Under the pieces are notes generated by a model. The model was not told the origin of the DNA. It worked only from the letters and a program-made list of their open reading frames with translations, and did not search any database. The translations under genes were made by a program, and so were the position numbers. From Anagrus nilaparvatae (Eukaryota > Arthropoda > Insecta > Hymenoptera > Mymaridae), in the NCBI GenBank assembly GCA_022575985.1, contig JAKSXM010000231.1:28372501-28436500 (forward strand): 64,000 nucleotides of DNA, read 5' to 3'. Of the stretch, positions 12,529 through 27,590 are shown piece by piece; within the stretch, counting starts at the first letter, position 1; every line of letters begins with the position of its first letter.

Positions 12529-14007
12529 GGATCCACTTTCATGAAACCATTTGAATAGGTTAAAATTTTTATAAAACAAGTTTACTTATAATGAAAAAAT
12601 ATGTAAAATAGAGAAAAACCTTAACAAATACAGTCCAAAAGGCCTGAGAAATAAAAAAACAAGATATAAAAATATAAATAGGTATCAAAAATATTGTATT
12701 CTTAGAATCTTTGGATCTACTTGCTTGAAACCATTTGAATTGGTTAAAATTTTTATAAACCAAGTTTACTAATAATAAGAGAATATTCTATGTAGAGGAA
12801 AAGTAAAACAAATACGGCCCACCAGGCCAGCGTAATTAAAAAACAAGATATAAATAATTTAAATAAGTATTAAAATTATTGTATATTTAGAAAAGGTGGA
12901 TCCACTTTCATGAAACCATTTGAATTGGTTAAAATTCTTATAAACCAAGTTTACTTAGAATAGAAAAATATATAAAATAGAGAAAAACTTAAACAAATAC
13001 AGTCCAAAAGGCCTGAGAAATAAAAAAACAAGATATAAAAAATTTAAATAGGTATCAAAATTATTGTATTTTTATAAACGTTGGATCCACTTGCATGAAA
13101 CCATTTGAATAGGTTAAAATTTTTATAAAACAAGTTTACTTATAATGAAAAAATATGTAAAATAGAGAAAAACCTTAACAAATACAGTCCAAAAGGCCTG
13201 AGAAATAAAAAAACAAGATATAAAAAATTTAATTAGGTATCAAAATTATTGTATTTTTATAAACGTTGGATCTACTTGCTTGAAACCATTTGAATTGGTT
13301 AAAATTTTTATAAACCAAGTTTACTAATAATAAGAGAATATTCTATGTAGAGGAAAACTAAAACAAATACGGCCCACCAGGCCAGCGTAATTAAAAAACA
13401 AGATATAAATAAATCAAATAAGTTATAAAATTATTGTACATTTAGAAAAGGTGGATCCACTTTCATTAAACCATTTGAATTTGTTAAAATTCTTATAAAC
13501 CAAGTTTACTTATAATAGAAAAATATATAAAATAGAGAAAAACTTAAACAAATACAGTCCAAAAGGCCTGAGAAATAAAAAAACATAATATAAAAAATTT
13601 AAATAGGTATCAAAATTATTGTATTTTTATAAACGTTGGATCCACTTGCATGAAACCATTTGAATAGGTTAAAATTTTTATAAAACAAGTTTACTTATAA
13701 TGAAAAAATATGTAAAATAGAGAAAAACCTAAACAAATACAGTCAAAAAGGCCTGAGAAATAAAAAAACAAGATATAAAAAATTTAATTAGGTATCAAAA
13801 TTATTGTATTTTTATAAACGTTGGATCTACTTGCATAAAACCATTTGAATTGGTTAAAATTATTATAAACCAATTTTACTAATAATGAGAGAATATTCTA
13901 CGTTGAGAAAAACTTAAACAAATACGGCCCTTCAGGCCAGCGTAATTAAAAAACAAGATATAAATAAATTAAATAAGTATTAAAATTATTGTATATTTAG
14001 AAAAGGT
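12529..14007. repeat. 8-monomer HOR, second copy
   Basis: It follows the preceding 8-mer at +1478 bp through D2 at 13083 and the D1-variant and D2 up to 13638. Its last monomers differ: D2 at 13638 keeps CAGTCAAAAAGG and is followed by a true D3 (13823) carrying ATTATTATAAACC and ACGTTGAG, instead of the D2::M1 hybrid and M2 of the first copy. It then joins the GGATCCAATATC M1 at 14008. The pair is therefore a tandem duplication whose two ends come from different neighbours. Confidence 0.85.
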
Positions 14008-14600
14008 GGATCCAATATCATGAAACCATTTGAATAGGTTAAAATTTTTATAAAACAAGTTTACTTATAATGAAAAAATATGTAAAATAGAGAAAAACCT
14101 TAACAAATACAGTCCAAAAGGCCTGAGAAATAAAAAAACAAGATATAAAAATTTAAATAGGTATCAAAAATATTGTATTTTTAGAATCTTTGGATCTACT
14201 TGCATGAAACCATTTGAATTGGTTAAAATTTTTATAAACCAAAATTACTAATAATAAGAGAATATTCTACGTAGAGGAAAACTAAAACAAATACGGCCCA
14301 CCAGGCCAGCGTAATTAAAAAACAAGATATAAATAAATTAAATAAGTATTAAAATTATTGTATATTTAGAAAAGGTGGATCCACTTTCATGAAACCATTT
14401 GAATAGGTTAAAATTTTTATAAAACAAGTTTACTTATAATGAAAAAATATGTAAAATAGAGAAAAACCTTAACAAATACAGTCCAAAAGGCCTGAGAAAT
14501 AAAAAAACAAGATATAAAAATATAAATAGGTGTCAAAAATATTGTATTTTTAGAATCTTTGGATCTACTTGCATGAAACCATTTGAATTGGTTAAAATTT

Positions 14601-17600
14601 TTATAAACCAAGTTTACTAATAATAAGAGAATATTCTACGTAGAGGAAAACTAAAACAAATACGGCCCTTCAGGCCAGCGTAATTAAAAAACAAGATATA
14701 AATAAATTAAAAAAGTATTAAAATTATTGTATATTTAGAAAAGGTGGATCCACTTTCATGAAACCATTTGAATAGGTTAAAATTTTTATAAAACAAGTTT
14801 ACTTATAATGAAAAAATATGTAAAATAGAGAAAAACCTTAACAAATACAGTCCAAAAGGCCTGAGAAATAAAAAAACAAGATATAAAAATATAAATAGGT
14901 ATCAAAAATATTGTATTCTTAGAATCTTTGGATCTACTTGCTTGAAACCATTTGAATTGGTTAAAATTTTTATAAACCAAGTTTACTAATAATAAGAGAA
15001 TATTCTATGTAGAGGAAAAGTAAAACAAATACGGCCCACCAGGCCAGCGTAATTAAAAAACAAGATATAAATAATTTAAATAAGTATTAAAATTATTGTA
15101 TATTTAGAAAAGGTGGATCCACTTTCATGAAACCATTTGAATAGGTTAAAATTTTTATAAAACAAGTTTACTTATAATGAAAAAATATGTAAAATAGAGA
15201 AAAACCTTAACAAATACAGTCCAAAAGGCCTGAGAAATAAAAAAACAAGATATAAAAATTTAAATAGGTATCAAAAATATTGTTTTTTTAGAATCTTTGG
15301 ATCTACTTGCATGAAACCATTTGAATTGGTTAAAATTTTTATAAACCAAATTTACTAATAATAAGAGAATATTCTACGTAGAGGAAAACTAAAACAAATA
15401 CGGCCCACCAGGCCAGCGTAATTAAAAAACAAGATATAAATAAATTAAATAAGTATTAAAATTATTGTATATTTAGAAAAGGTGGATCCACTTTCATGAA
15501 ACCATTTGAATAGGTTAAAATTTTTATAAAACAAGTTTACTTATAATGAAAAAATATGTAAAATAGAGAAAAACCTTAACAAATACAGTCCAAAAAGCCT
15601 GAGAAATAAAAAAACAAGATATAAAAATTTAAATAGGTGTCAAAAATATTGTATTTTTAGAATCTTTGGATCTACTTGCATGAAACCATTCGAATTGGTT
15701 AAAATTTTTATAAACCAAGTTTACTAATAATAAGAGAATATTCTACGTAGAGGAAAACTAAAACAAATACGGCCCTTCAGGCCAGCGTAATTAAAAAACA
15801 AGATATAAATAAATTAAAAAAGTATTAAAATTATTGTATATTTAGAAAAGGTGGATCCACTTTCATTAAACCATTTGAATAGGTTAAAATTTTTATATAA
15901 CAAGTTTACTTATAATGAGAAAATATGTAAAATAGAGAAAAACCTTAACAAATACAGTCCAAAAAGCCTGAGAAATAAAAAAACAAGATATAAAAATTTA
16001 AATAGGTATCAAAAATATTGTATTTTTAGAATCTTTGGATCTACTTGCATGAAACCATTTGAATTTGTTAAAATTTTTATAAACCAAGTTTACTAATAAT
16101 AAGAGAATATTCTACGTAGAGGAAAACTAAAACAAATACGGCCCTTCAGGCCAGCGTAATTAAAAAACAAGATATAAATAAATTAAAAAAGTATTAAAAT
16201 TATTGTATATTTAGAAAAGGTGGATCCACTTTCATGAAACCATTTGAATAGGTTAAAATTTTTATAAAACAAGTTTACTTATAATGAAAAAATATGTAAA
16301 ATAGAGAAAAACCTTAACAAATACAGTCCAAAAGGCCTGAGAAATAAAAAAACAAGATATAAAAATATAAATAGGTATCAAAAATATTGTATTCTTAGAA
16401 TCTTTGGATCTACTTGCTTGAAACCATTTGAATTGGTTAAAATTTTTATAAACCAAGTTTACTAATAATAAGAGAATATTCTATGTAGAGGAAAAGTAAA
16501 ACAAATACGGCCCACCAGGCCAGCGTAATTAAAAAACAAGATATAAATAATTTAAATAAGTATTAAAATTATTGTATATTTAGAAAAGGTGGATCCACTT
16601 TCATGAAACCATTTGAATTGGTTAAAATTCTTATAAACCAAGTTCACTTAGAATAGAAAAATATATAAAATAGAGAAAAACTTAAACAAGTACAGTCCAA
16701 AAGGCCTGAGAAATAAAAAAACAAGATATAAAAAATTTAAATAGGTATCAAAATTATTGTATTTTTATAAACGTTGGATCCACTTGCATGAAACCATTTG
16801 AATAGGTTAAAATTTTTATAAAACAAGTTTACTTATAATGAAAAAATATGTAAAATAGAGAAAAACCTTAACAAATACAGTCCAAAAGGCCTGAGAAATA
16901 AAAAAACAAGATATAAAAAATTTAATTAGGTATCAAAATTATTGTATTTTTATAAACGTTGGATCTACTTGCTTGAAACCATTTGAATTGGTTAAAATTT
17001 TTATAAACCAAGTTTACTAATAATAAGAGAATATTCTATGTAGAGGAAAACTAAAACAAATACGGCCCACCAGGCCAGCGTAATTAAAAAACAAGATATA
17101 AATAAATCAAATAAGTTATAAAATTATTGTACATTTAGAAAAGGTGGATCCACTTTCATTAAACCATTTGAATTTGTTAAAATTCTTATAAACCAAGTTT
17201 ACTTATAATAGAAAAATATATAAAATAGAGAAAAACTTAAACAAATACAGTCCAAAAGGCCTGAGAAATAAAAAAACATAATATAAAAAATTTAAATAGG
17301 TATCAAAATTATTGTATTTTTATAAACGTTGGATCCACTTGCATGAAACCATTTGAATAGGTTAAAATTTTTATAAAACAAGTTTACTTATAATGAAAAA
17401 ATATGTAAAATAGAGAAAAACCTAAACAAATACAGTCCAAAAAGCCTGAGAAATAAAAAAACAAGATATAAAAATTTAAATAGGTATCAAAAATATTGTA
17501 TTTTTAGAATCTTTGGATCTACTTGCATGAAACCATTTGAATTTGTTAAAATTTTTATAAACCAAGTTTACTAATAATAAGAGAATATTCTACGTAGAGG

Positions 17601-19400
17601 AAAACTAAAACAAATACGGCCCTTCAGGCCAGCGTAATTAAAAAACAAGATATAAATAAAATAAAAAAGTATTAAAATTATTGTATATTTAGAAAAGGTG
17701 GATCCACTTTCATGAAACCATTTGAATAGGTTAAAATTTTTATAAAACAAGTTTACTTATAATGAAAAAATATGTAAAATAGAGAAAAACCTTAACAAAT
17801 ACAGTCCAAAAGGCCTGAGAAATAAAAAAACAAGATATAAAAATATAAATAGGTATCAAAAATATTGTATTCTTAGAATCTTTGGATCTACTTGCTTGAA
17901 ACCATTTGAATTGGTTAAAATTTTTATAAACCAAGTTTACTAATAATAAGAGAATATTCTATGTAGAGGAAAAGTAAAACAAATACGGCCCACCAGGCCA
18001 GCGTAATTAAAAAACAAGATATAAATAATTTAAATAAGTATTAAAATTATTGTATATTTAGAAAAGGTGGATCCACTTTCATGAAACCATTTGAATTGGT
18101 TAAAATTCTTATAAACCAAGTTTACTTAGAATAGAAAAATATATAAAATAGAGAAAAACTTAAACAAATACAGTCCAAAAGGCCTGAGAAATAAAAAAAC
18201 AAGATATAAAAAATTTAAATAGGTATCAAAATTATTGTATTTTTATAAACGTTGGATCCACTTGCATGAAACCATTTGAATAGGTTAAAATTTTTATAAA
18301 ACAAGTTTACTTATAATGAAAAAATATGTAAAATAGAGAAAAACCTTAACAAATACAGTCCAAAAGGCCTGAGAAATAAAAAAACAAGATATAAAAAATT
18401 TAATTAGGTATCAAAATTATTGTATTTTTATAAACGTTGGATCTACTTGCTTGAAACCATTTGAATTGGTTAAAATTTTTATAAACCAAGTTTACTAATA
18501 ATAAGAGAATATTCTATGTAGAGGAAAACTAAAACAAATACGGCCCACCAGGCCAGCGTAATTAAAAAACAAGATATAAATAAATCAAATAAGTTATAAA
18601 ATTATTGTACATTTAGAAAAGGTGGATCCACTTTCATTAAACCATTTGAATTTGTTAAAATTCTTATAAACCAAGTTTACTTATAATAGAAAAATATATA
18701 AAATAGAGAAAAACTTAAACAAATACAGTCCAAAAGGCCTGAGAAATAAAAAAACATAATATAAAAAATTTAAATAGGTATCAAAATTATTGTATTTTTA
18801 TAAACGTTGGATCCACTTGCATGAAACCATTTGAATAGGTTAAAATTTTTATAAAACAAGTTTACTTATAATGAAAAAATATGTAAAATAGAGAAAAACC
18901 TAAACAAATACAGTCAAAAAGGCCTGAGAAATAAAAAAACAAGATATAAAAAATTTAATTAGGTATCAAAATTATTGTATTTTTATAAACGTTGGATCTA
19001 CTTGCATAAAACCATTTGAATTGGTTAAAATTATTATAAACCAATTTTACTAATAATGAGAGAATATTCTACGTTGAGAAAAACTTAAACAAATACGGCC
19101 CTTCAGGCCAGCGTAATTAAAAAACAAGATATAAATAAATTAAATAAGTATTAAAATTATTGTATATTTAGAAAAGGTGGATCCAATATCATGAAACCAT
19201 TTGAATAGGTTAAAATTTTTATAAAACAAGTTTACTTATAATGAAAAAATATGTAAAATAGAGAAAAACCTTAACAAATACAGTCCAAAAGGCCTGAGAA
19301 ATAAAAAAACAAGATATAAAAATTTAAATAGGTATCAAAAATATTGTATTTTTAGAATCTTTGGATCTACTTGCATGAAACCATTTGAATTGGTTAAAAT
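14601..19400. repeat. 28-monomer HOR copy 2
   Basis: Copy of 9431-14230 shifted by 5171 bp. The nested 8-mer pair is present, with D2 starts at 16776, 17331, 18254 and 18809 showing the same 555/923/555 bp spacing as copy 1. Private differences include CAAGTACAG near 16688, where copy 1 has CAAATACAG, and AAATAAAAAAGT at about 17657. The 1-bp-level agreement of all landmarks means no net indel since duplication across most of the unit. Confidence 0.87.
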
Positions 19401-22400
19401 TTTTATAAACCAAGTTTACTAATAATAAGAGAATATTCTACCTAGAGGAAAACTAAAACAAATACGGCCCTTCAGGCCAGCGTAATTAAAAAACAAGATA
19501 TAAATAAATTAAAAAAGTATTAAAATTATTGTATATTTAGAAAAGGTGGATCCACTTTCATTAAACCATTTGAATAGGTTAAAATTTTTATATAACAAGT
19601 TTACTTATAATGAAAAAATATGTAAAATAGAGAAAAACCTTAACAAATACAGTCCAAAAAGCCTGAGAAATAAAAAAACAAGATATAAAAATTTAAATAG
19701 GTATCAAAAATATTGTATTTTTAGAATCTTTGGATCTACTTGCATGAAACCATTTGAATTTGTTAAAATTTTTATAAACCAAGTTTACTAATAATAAGAG
19801 AATATTCTACGTAGAGGAAAACTAAAACAAATACGGCCCTTCAGGCCAGCGTAATTAAAAAACAAGATATAAATAAATTAAAAAAGTATTAAAATTATTG
19901 TATATTTAGAAAAGGTGGATCCACTTTCATGAAACCATTTGAATAGGTTAAAATTTTTATAAAACAAGTTTACTTATAATGAAAAAATATGTAAAATAGA
20001 GAAAAACCTTAACAAATACAGTCCAAAAGGCCTGAGAAATAAAAAAACAAGATATAAAAATATAAATAGGTATCAAAAATATTGTATTCTTAGAATCTTT
20101 GGATCTACTTGCTTGAAACCATTTGAATTGGTTAAAATTTTTATAAACCAAGTTTACTAATAATAAGAGAATATTCTATGTAGAGGAAAAGTAAAACAAA
20201 TACGGCCCACCAGGCCAGCGTAATTAAAAAACAAGATATAAATAATTTAAATAAGTATTAAAATTATTGTATATTTAGAAAAGGTGGATCCACTTTCATG
20301 AAACCATTTGAATTGGTTAAAATTCTTATAAACCAAGTTTACTTAGAATAGAAAAATATATAAAATAGAGAAAAACTTAAACAAATACAGTCCAAAAGGC
20401 CTGAGAAATAAAAAAACAAGATATAAAAAATTTAAATAGGTATCAAAATTATTGTATTTTTATAAACGTTGGATCCACTTGCATGAAACCATTTGAATAG
20501 GTTAAAATTTTTATAAAACAAGTTTACTTATAATGAAAAAATATGTAAAATAGAGAAAAACCTTAACAAATACAGTCCAAAAGGCCTGAGAAATAAAAAA
20601 ACAAGATATAAAAAATTTAATTAGGTATCAAAATTATTGTATTTTTATAAACGTTGGATCTACTTGCTTGAAACCATTTGAATTGGTTAAAATTTTTATA
20701 AACCAAGTTTACTAATAATAAGAGAATATTCTATGTAGAGGAAAACTAAAACAAATACGGCCCACCAGGCCAGCGTAATTAAAAAACAAGATATAAATAA
20801 ATCAAATAAGTTATAAAATTATTGTACATTTAGAAAAGGTGGATCCACTTTCATTAAACCATTTGAATTTGTTAAAATTCTTATAAACCAAGTTTACTTA
20901 TAATAGAAAAATATATAAAATAGAGAAAAACTTAAACAAATACAGTCCAAAAGGCCTGAGAAATAAAAAAACATAATATAAAAAATTTAAATAGGTATCA
21001 AAATTATTGTATTTTTATAAACGTTGGATCCACTTGCATGAAACCATTTGAATAGGTTAAAATTTTTATAAAACAAGTTTACTTATAATGAAAAAATATG
21101 TAAAATAGAGAAAAACCTAAACAAATACAGTCCAAAAAGCCTGAGAAATAAAAAAACAAGATATAAAAATTTAAATAGGTATCAAAAATATTGTATTTTT
21201 AGAATCTTTGGATCTACTTGCATGAAACCATTTGAATTTGTTAAAATTTTTATAAACCAAGTTTACTAATAATAAGAGAATATTCTACGTAGAGGAAAAC
21301 TAAAACAAATACGGCCCTTCAGGCCAGCGTAATTAAAAAACAAGATATAAATAAATTAAAAAAGTATTAAAATTATTGTATATTTAGAAAAGGTGGATCC
21401 ACTTTCATGAAACCATTTGAATAGGTTAAAATTTTTATAAAACAAGTTTACTTATAATGAAAAAATATGTAAAATAGAGAAAAACCTTAACAAATACAGT
21501 CCAAAAGGCCTGAGAAATAAAAAAACAAGATATAAAAATATAAATAGGTATCAAAAATATTGTATTCTTAGAATCTTTGGATCTACTTGCTTGAAACCAT
21601 TTGAATTGGTTAAAATTTTTATAAACCAAGTTTACTAATAATAAGAGAATATTCTATGTAGAGGAAAGTAAAACAAATACGGCCCACCATGCCAGCGTAA
21701 TTAAAAAACAAGATATAAATAATTTAAATAAGTATTAAAATTATTGTATATTTAGAAAAGGTGGATCCACTTTCATGAAACCATTTGAATTGGTTAAAAT
21801 TCTTATAAACCAAGTTTACTTAGAATAGAAAAATATATAAAATAGAGAAAAACTTAAACAAATACAGTCCAAAAGGCCTGAGAAATAAAAAAACAAGATA
21901 TAAAAAATTTAAATAGGTATCAAAATTATTGTATTTTTATAAACGTTGGATCCACTTGCATGAAACCATTTGAATAGGTTAAAATTTTTATAAAACAAGT
22001 TTACTTATAATGAAAAAATATGTAAAATAGAGAAAAACCTTAACAAATACAGTCCAAAAGGCCTGAGAAATAAAAAAACAAGATATAAAAAATTTAATTA
22101 GGTATCAAAATTATTGTATTTTTATAAACGTTGGATCTACTTGCTTGAAACCATTTGAATTGGTTAAAATTTTTATAAACCAAGTTTACTAATAATAAGA
22201 GAATATTCTATGTAGAGGAAAACTAAAACAAATACGGCCCACCAGGCCAGCGTAATTAAAAAACAAGATATAAATAAATCAAATAAGTTATAAAATTATT
22301 GTACATTTAGAAAAGGTGGATCTACTTTCATTAAACCATTTGAATTTGTTAAAATTCTTATAAACCAAGTTTACTTATAATAGAAAAATATATAAAATAG

Positions 22401-23095
22401 AGAAAAACTTAAACAAATACAGTCCAAAAGGCCTGAGAAATAAAAAAACATAATATAAAAAATTTAAATAGGTATCAAAATTATTGTATTTTTATAAACG
22501 TTGGATCCACTTGCATGAAACCATATGAATAGGTTAAAATTTTTATAAAACAAGTTTACTTATAATGAAAAAATATGTAAAATAGAGAAAAACCTAAACA
22601 AATACAGTCAAAAAGGCCTGAGAAATAAAAAAACAAGATATAAAAAATTTAATTAGGTATCAAAATTATTGTATTTTTATAAACGTTGGATCTACTTGCA
22701 TAAAACCATTTGAATTGGTTAAAATTATTATAAACCAATTTTACTAATAATGAGAGAATATTCTACGTTGAGAAAAACTTAAACAAATACGGCCCTTCAG
22801 GCCAGCGTAATTAAAAAACAAGATATAAATAAATTAAATAAGTATTAAAATTATTGTATATTTAGAAAAGGTGGATCCAATATCATGAAACCATTTGAAT
22901 AGGTTAAAATTTTTATAAAACAAGTTTACTTATAATGAAAAAATATGTAAAATAGAGAAAAACCTTAACAAATACAGTCCAAAAGGCCTGAGAAATAAAA
23001 AAACAAGATATAAAAATTTAAATAGGTATCAAAAATATTGTATTTTTAGAATCTTTGGATCTACTTGCATGAAACCATTTGAATTGGTTAAAATT
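19401..23095. repeat. 20-monomer partial HOR copy (3694-3695 bp offset)
   Basis: About 19535-23095 matches about 15840-19400 at +3695 bp, dropping to +3694 after a one-base deletion near 21665 (GAGGAAAGTA in place of GAGGAAAAGTA). It keeps the nested 8-mer pair (D2 at 20471, 21026, 21948, 22503) and ends with the GGATCCAATATC monomer at 22873. It is a truncated third copy of the 28-mer family, lacking the first 8 monomers. Private changes include CCACCATGCCAGCG near 21688 and GGATCTACTTTCATT at 22319. Confidence 0.85.
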
Positions 23096-26000
23096 ATTAT
23101 AAACCAAATTTACTAATAATAAGAGAATTTTCTACGTAGAGTAAAACTAAAACAAATACGGCCCTTTAGGCCAGCGTAATTAAAAAACAAGATATAAATA
23201 AATTAAAAAAGTATTAAAATTATTGTATATTTAGAAAAGGTGTATCCACTTTCATGAAACCATTTGAATAGGTTAAAATTTTTATAAAACAAGTTTACTT
23301 ATAATGAAAAAATATGTAAAATAGAGAAAAACCTTAACAAATACAGTCCAAAAGGCCTGAGAAATAAAAAAACAAGATATAAAAATATAAATAGGTATCA
23401 AAAATATTGTATTTTTAGAATCTTTGGATCTACTTGCTTGAAACCATTTGAATTGGTTAAAATTTTTATAAACCAAGTTTACTAATAATAAGAGAATATT
23501 CTATGTAGAGGAAAACTAATACAAATACGGCCCAACAGGCCAGCGTAATTAAAAAACAAGATATAAATAAATTAAATAAGTATTAAAATTATTGTATATT
23601 TAGAAAAGGTGGATCCACTTTGATGAAACCATTTGAATAGGTTAAAATTTTTATAAAACAAGTTTACTTATAATGAAAAAATATGTAAAATAGAGAAAAA
23701 CCTTAACAAATACAGTCCAAAAGGCCTGAGAAATAAAAAAACAAGATATAAAAATATAAATAGGTATCAAAAATATTGTATTTTTAGAATCTTTGGATCT
23801 ACTTGCTTGAAACCATTTGAATTGGTTAAAATTTTTATAAACCAAGTTTACTAATAATAAGAGAATATTCTATGTAGAGGAAAACTAAAACAAATACGGC
23901 CCACCAGGCCAGCGTAATTAAAAAACAAGATATAAATAAATCAAATAAGTTATAAAATTATTGTACATTTAGAAAAGGTGGATCCACTTTCATTAAACCA
24001 TTTGAATTTGTTAAAATTCTTATAAACCAAGTTTACTTATAATAGAAAAATATATAAAATAGAGAAAAACTTAAACAAATACAGTCCAAAAGGCCTGAGA
24101 AATAAAAAAACATAATATAAAAAATTTAAATAGGTATCAAAATTATTGTATTTTTATAAACGTTGGATCCACTTGCATGAAACCATTTGAATAGGTTAAA
24201 ATTTTTATAAAACAAGTTTACTTATAATGAAAAAATATGTAAAATAGAGAAAAACCTAAACAAATACAGTCAAAAAGGCCTGAGAAATAAAAAAACAAGA
24301 TATAAAAAATTTAATTAGGTATCAAAATTATTGTATTTTTATAAACGTTGGATCTACTTGCATAAAACCATTTGAATTGGTTAAAATTTTTATAAACCAA
24401 GTTTACTAATAATAAGAGAATATTCTATGTAGAGGAAAACTAAAACAAATACGGCCCTTCAGGCCAGCGTAATTAAAAAACAAGATATAAATAAATTAAA
24501 TAAGTATTAAAATTATTGTATATTTAGAAAAGGTGGATCCACTTTCATTAAACCATTTGAATAGGTTAAAATTTTTATAAAACAAGTTTACTTATAATGA
24601 AAAAATATGTAAAATAGAGAAAAACCTTAACAAATACAGTCCAAAAAGCCTGAGAAATAAAAAAACAAGATATAAAAATTTAAATAGGTATCAAAAATAT
24701 TGAATTTTTAGAATCTTTGGATCCACTTTTATGAATTCATTTGAATTGGTTAAAATTTTTATAAACCAATTTTACTAATAATGAGAGAATATTCTATGTA
24801 GAGGAAAACTAAAACAAATACGGCCCACCAGGCCAGCATAATTAAAAAACAAGATATAAATAAATTAAATAAGTATTAAAATTATTGTATATTTAGAAAA
24901 GGTGGATCCACTTTAATGAAACCATTTGAATAGGTTAAAATTTTTATAAAACAAGTTTACTTATAATGAAAAAATATGTAAAATAGAGAAAAACCTTAAC
25001 AAATACAGTCCAAAAGGCCTGAGAAATAAAAAAACAAGATATAAAAATATAAATAGGTATCAAAAATATTGTATTTTTAGAATCTTTGGATCTACTTGCT
25101 TGAAACCATTTGAATTGGTTAAAATTTTTATAAACCAAGTTTACTAATAATAAGAGAATATTCTACGTAGAGAAAAACTTAAACAAATACGGCCCTTCAG
25201 GCCAGCGTAATTAAAAAACAAGATATAAATAAATTAAATAAGTATTAAAATTATTGTATATTTAGAAAAGGTGGATCCACTTTTATGAAACCATTTGAAT
25301 AGGTTAAAATTTTTATAATACAAGTTTACTTATAATGAAAAGTATGTAAAATAGAGAAAAACTTTAACAAATACAGTCCAAAAGGCCTGAGAAATAAAAA
25401 AACAAGATATTAAAATTTAAATAGGTATCAAAAATATTGTATTTTTAGAATCTTTGGATCTACTTGTATGAAACCATTTGAATTGGTTAAAATTTTTATA
25501 AACCAAGTTTACTAATAATAAGAGACTATTCTATGTAGAGGAAAAGTAAAACAAATACGGCCCACCAGGCCAGCGTAATTAAAAAACAAGATATAAATAA
25601 TTTAAATAAGTATTAAAATTATTGTATATTTAGAAGAGGTGGATCCACTTTCATGAAACCATTTGAATTGGTTAAAATTCTTATAAACCAAGTTTACTTA
25701 GAATAGAAAAATATATAAAATAGAGAAAAACTTAAACAAATACAGTCCAAAAGGCCTGAGAAATAAAAAAACATAATATAAAAAATTTAAATAGGTATCA
25801 AAATTATTGTATTTTTATAAACGTTGGATCCACTTGCATGAAACCATTTGAATAGGTTAAAATTTTTATAAAACAAGTTTACTTATAATGAAAAAATATG
25901 TAAAATAGAGAAAAACCTAAACAAATACAGTCAAAAAGGCCTGAGAAATAAAAAAACAAGATATAAAAAATTTAATTAGGTTTCAAAATTATTGTATTTT

Positions 26001-27590
26001 TATAAACGTTGGATCTACTTGCATAAAACCATTTGAATTGGTTAAAATTGTTATAAACCAATTTTACTAATAATGAGAGAATATTCTACGTAGAGAAAAA
26101 CTTAAACAAATACGGCCCTTCAGGCCAGCGCAATTAAAAAACAAGATATAAATAAATTAAATAAGTATTAAAATTATTGTATATTTAGAAAAGGTGGATC
26201 CACTTTCATTAAACCATTTGAATAGGTTAAAATTTTTATAAAACAAGTTTACTTATAATGAAAAAATATGTAAAATAGAGAAAAACCTTAACAAATACAG
26301 TCCAAAAAGCCTGAGAAATAAAAAAACAAGATATAAAAATTTAAATAGGTATCAAAAATATTGAATTTTTAGAATCTTTGGATCCACTTTTATGAATTCA
26401 TTTGAATTGGTTAAAATTTTTATAAACCAATTTTACTAATAATGAGAGAATATTCTATGTAGAGGAAAACTAAAACAAATACGGCCCACCAGGCCAGCAT
26501 AATTAAAAAACAAGATATAAATAAATTAAATAAGTATTAAAATTATTGTATATTTAGAAAAGGTGGATCCACTTTAATGAAACCATTTGAATAGGTTAAA
26601 ATTTTTATAAAACAAGTTTACTTATAATGAAAAAATATGTAAAATAGAGAAAAACCTTAACAAATACAGTCCAAAAGGCCTGAGAAATAAAAAAACAAGA
26701 TATAAAAATATAAATAGGTATCAAAAATATTGTATTTTTAGAATCTTTGGATCTACTTGCTTGAAACCATTTGAATTGGTTAAAATTTTTATAAACCAAG
26801 TTTACTAATAATAAGAGAATATTCTATGTAGAGGAAAACTAAAACAAATACGGCCCACCAGGCCAGCGTAATTAAAAAACAAGATATAAATAAATTAAAT
26901 AAGTATTAAAATTATTGTATATTTAGAAAAGGTGGATCCACTTTCATGAAACCATTTGAATTGGTTAAAATTCTTATAAACCAAGTTTACTTAGAATAGA
27001 AAAATATATAAAATAGAGAAAAACTTTAACAAATACAGTCCAAAAGGCCTGAGAAATAAAAAAACATAATATAAAAAATTTAAATAGGTATCAAAATTAT
27101 TGTATTTTTATAAACGTTGGATCCACTTGCATGAAACCATTTGAATAGGTTAAAATTTTTATAAAACAAGTTTACTTATAATGAAAAAATATGTAAAATA
27201 GAGAAAAACCTAAACAAATACAGTCAAAAAGGCCTGAGAAATAAAAAAACAAGATATAAAAAGTTTAATTAGGTATCAAAATTATTGTATTTTTATAAAC
27301 GTTGGATCTACTTGCATAAAACCATTTGAATTGGTTAAAATTTTTATAAACCAATTTTACTAATAATGAGAGAATATTCTACGTAGAGAAAAACTTAAAC
27401 AAATACGGCCCTTCAGGCCAGCGTAATTAAAAAACAAGATATAAATAAATTAAATAAGTATTAAAATTATTGTATATTTAGAAAAGGTGGATCCACTTTT
27501 ATGAAACCATTTGAATAGGTTAAAATTTTTATAATACAAGTTTACTTATAATGAAAAGTATGTAAAATAGAGAAAAACTTTAACAAATAC
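23096..27590. repeat. Satellite block C: mosaic with 9- and 12-mer duplications
   Basis: Dimers interrupted by D2 at 24165, 25826 and 27119. About 24.1-25.15 kb matches 25.75-26.8 kb at +1661 bp (9 monomers). About 25.16-26.35 kb matches 27.37-28.57 kb at +2216 bp (12 monomers), shown by AGAGACTATT (25521 and 27737), AGAAGAGGTGG before the D1 at 25641 and 27857, and ATAATACAAG in the preceding M1. The monomer 24350-24534 is a D3 head joined to an M2 tail. The EcoRI-bearing M2 subfamily first appears here, at 24731 and 26392. Confidence 0.83.
24731..24740. other. EcoRI-type 10-bp palindrome, start of an M2 subfamily
   Basis: ATGAATTCAT is a perfect palindrome in a subfamily of M2 that also opens GGATCCACTTTTATG and has an 8-bp AATTGGTT/AACCAATT dyad. 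Further copies start at 26392, 31008, 31377, 38761, 39130, 43928, 44297, 47988, 48357 and 60352. From 31 to 48 kb they occur as pairs 369 bp apart. The sites are absent before 24.7 kb. Confidence 0.88.

Larger units (their letters stand above)
9431..14600. repeat. 28-monomer HOR copy 1 (5171 bp)
   Basis: About 9430-14230 repeats at +5171 bp (28 monomers). Corresponding landmarks are 9575 and 14746 (M1 starts), 11605 and 16776 (D2), and 14008 and 19179 (the rare GGATCCAATATC M1). Within it, 11051-14007 is a nested 8-monomer HOR in two copies. After about 14230 the copies diverge: 14193 has AAAATTACT with CCCACC, whereas 19364 has AAGTTTACT with CTACCTAG. The 370 bp at 14230-14600 are transitional M2-M1-M2 monomers. 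Confidence 0.87.
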
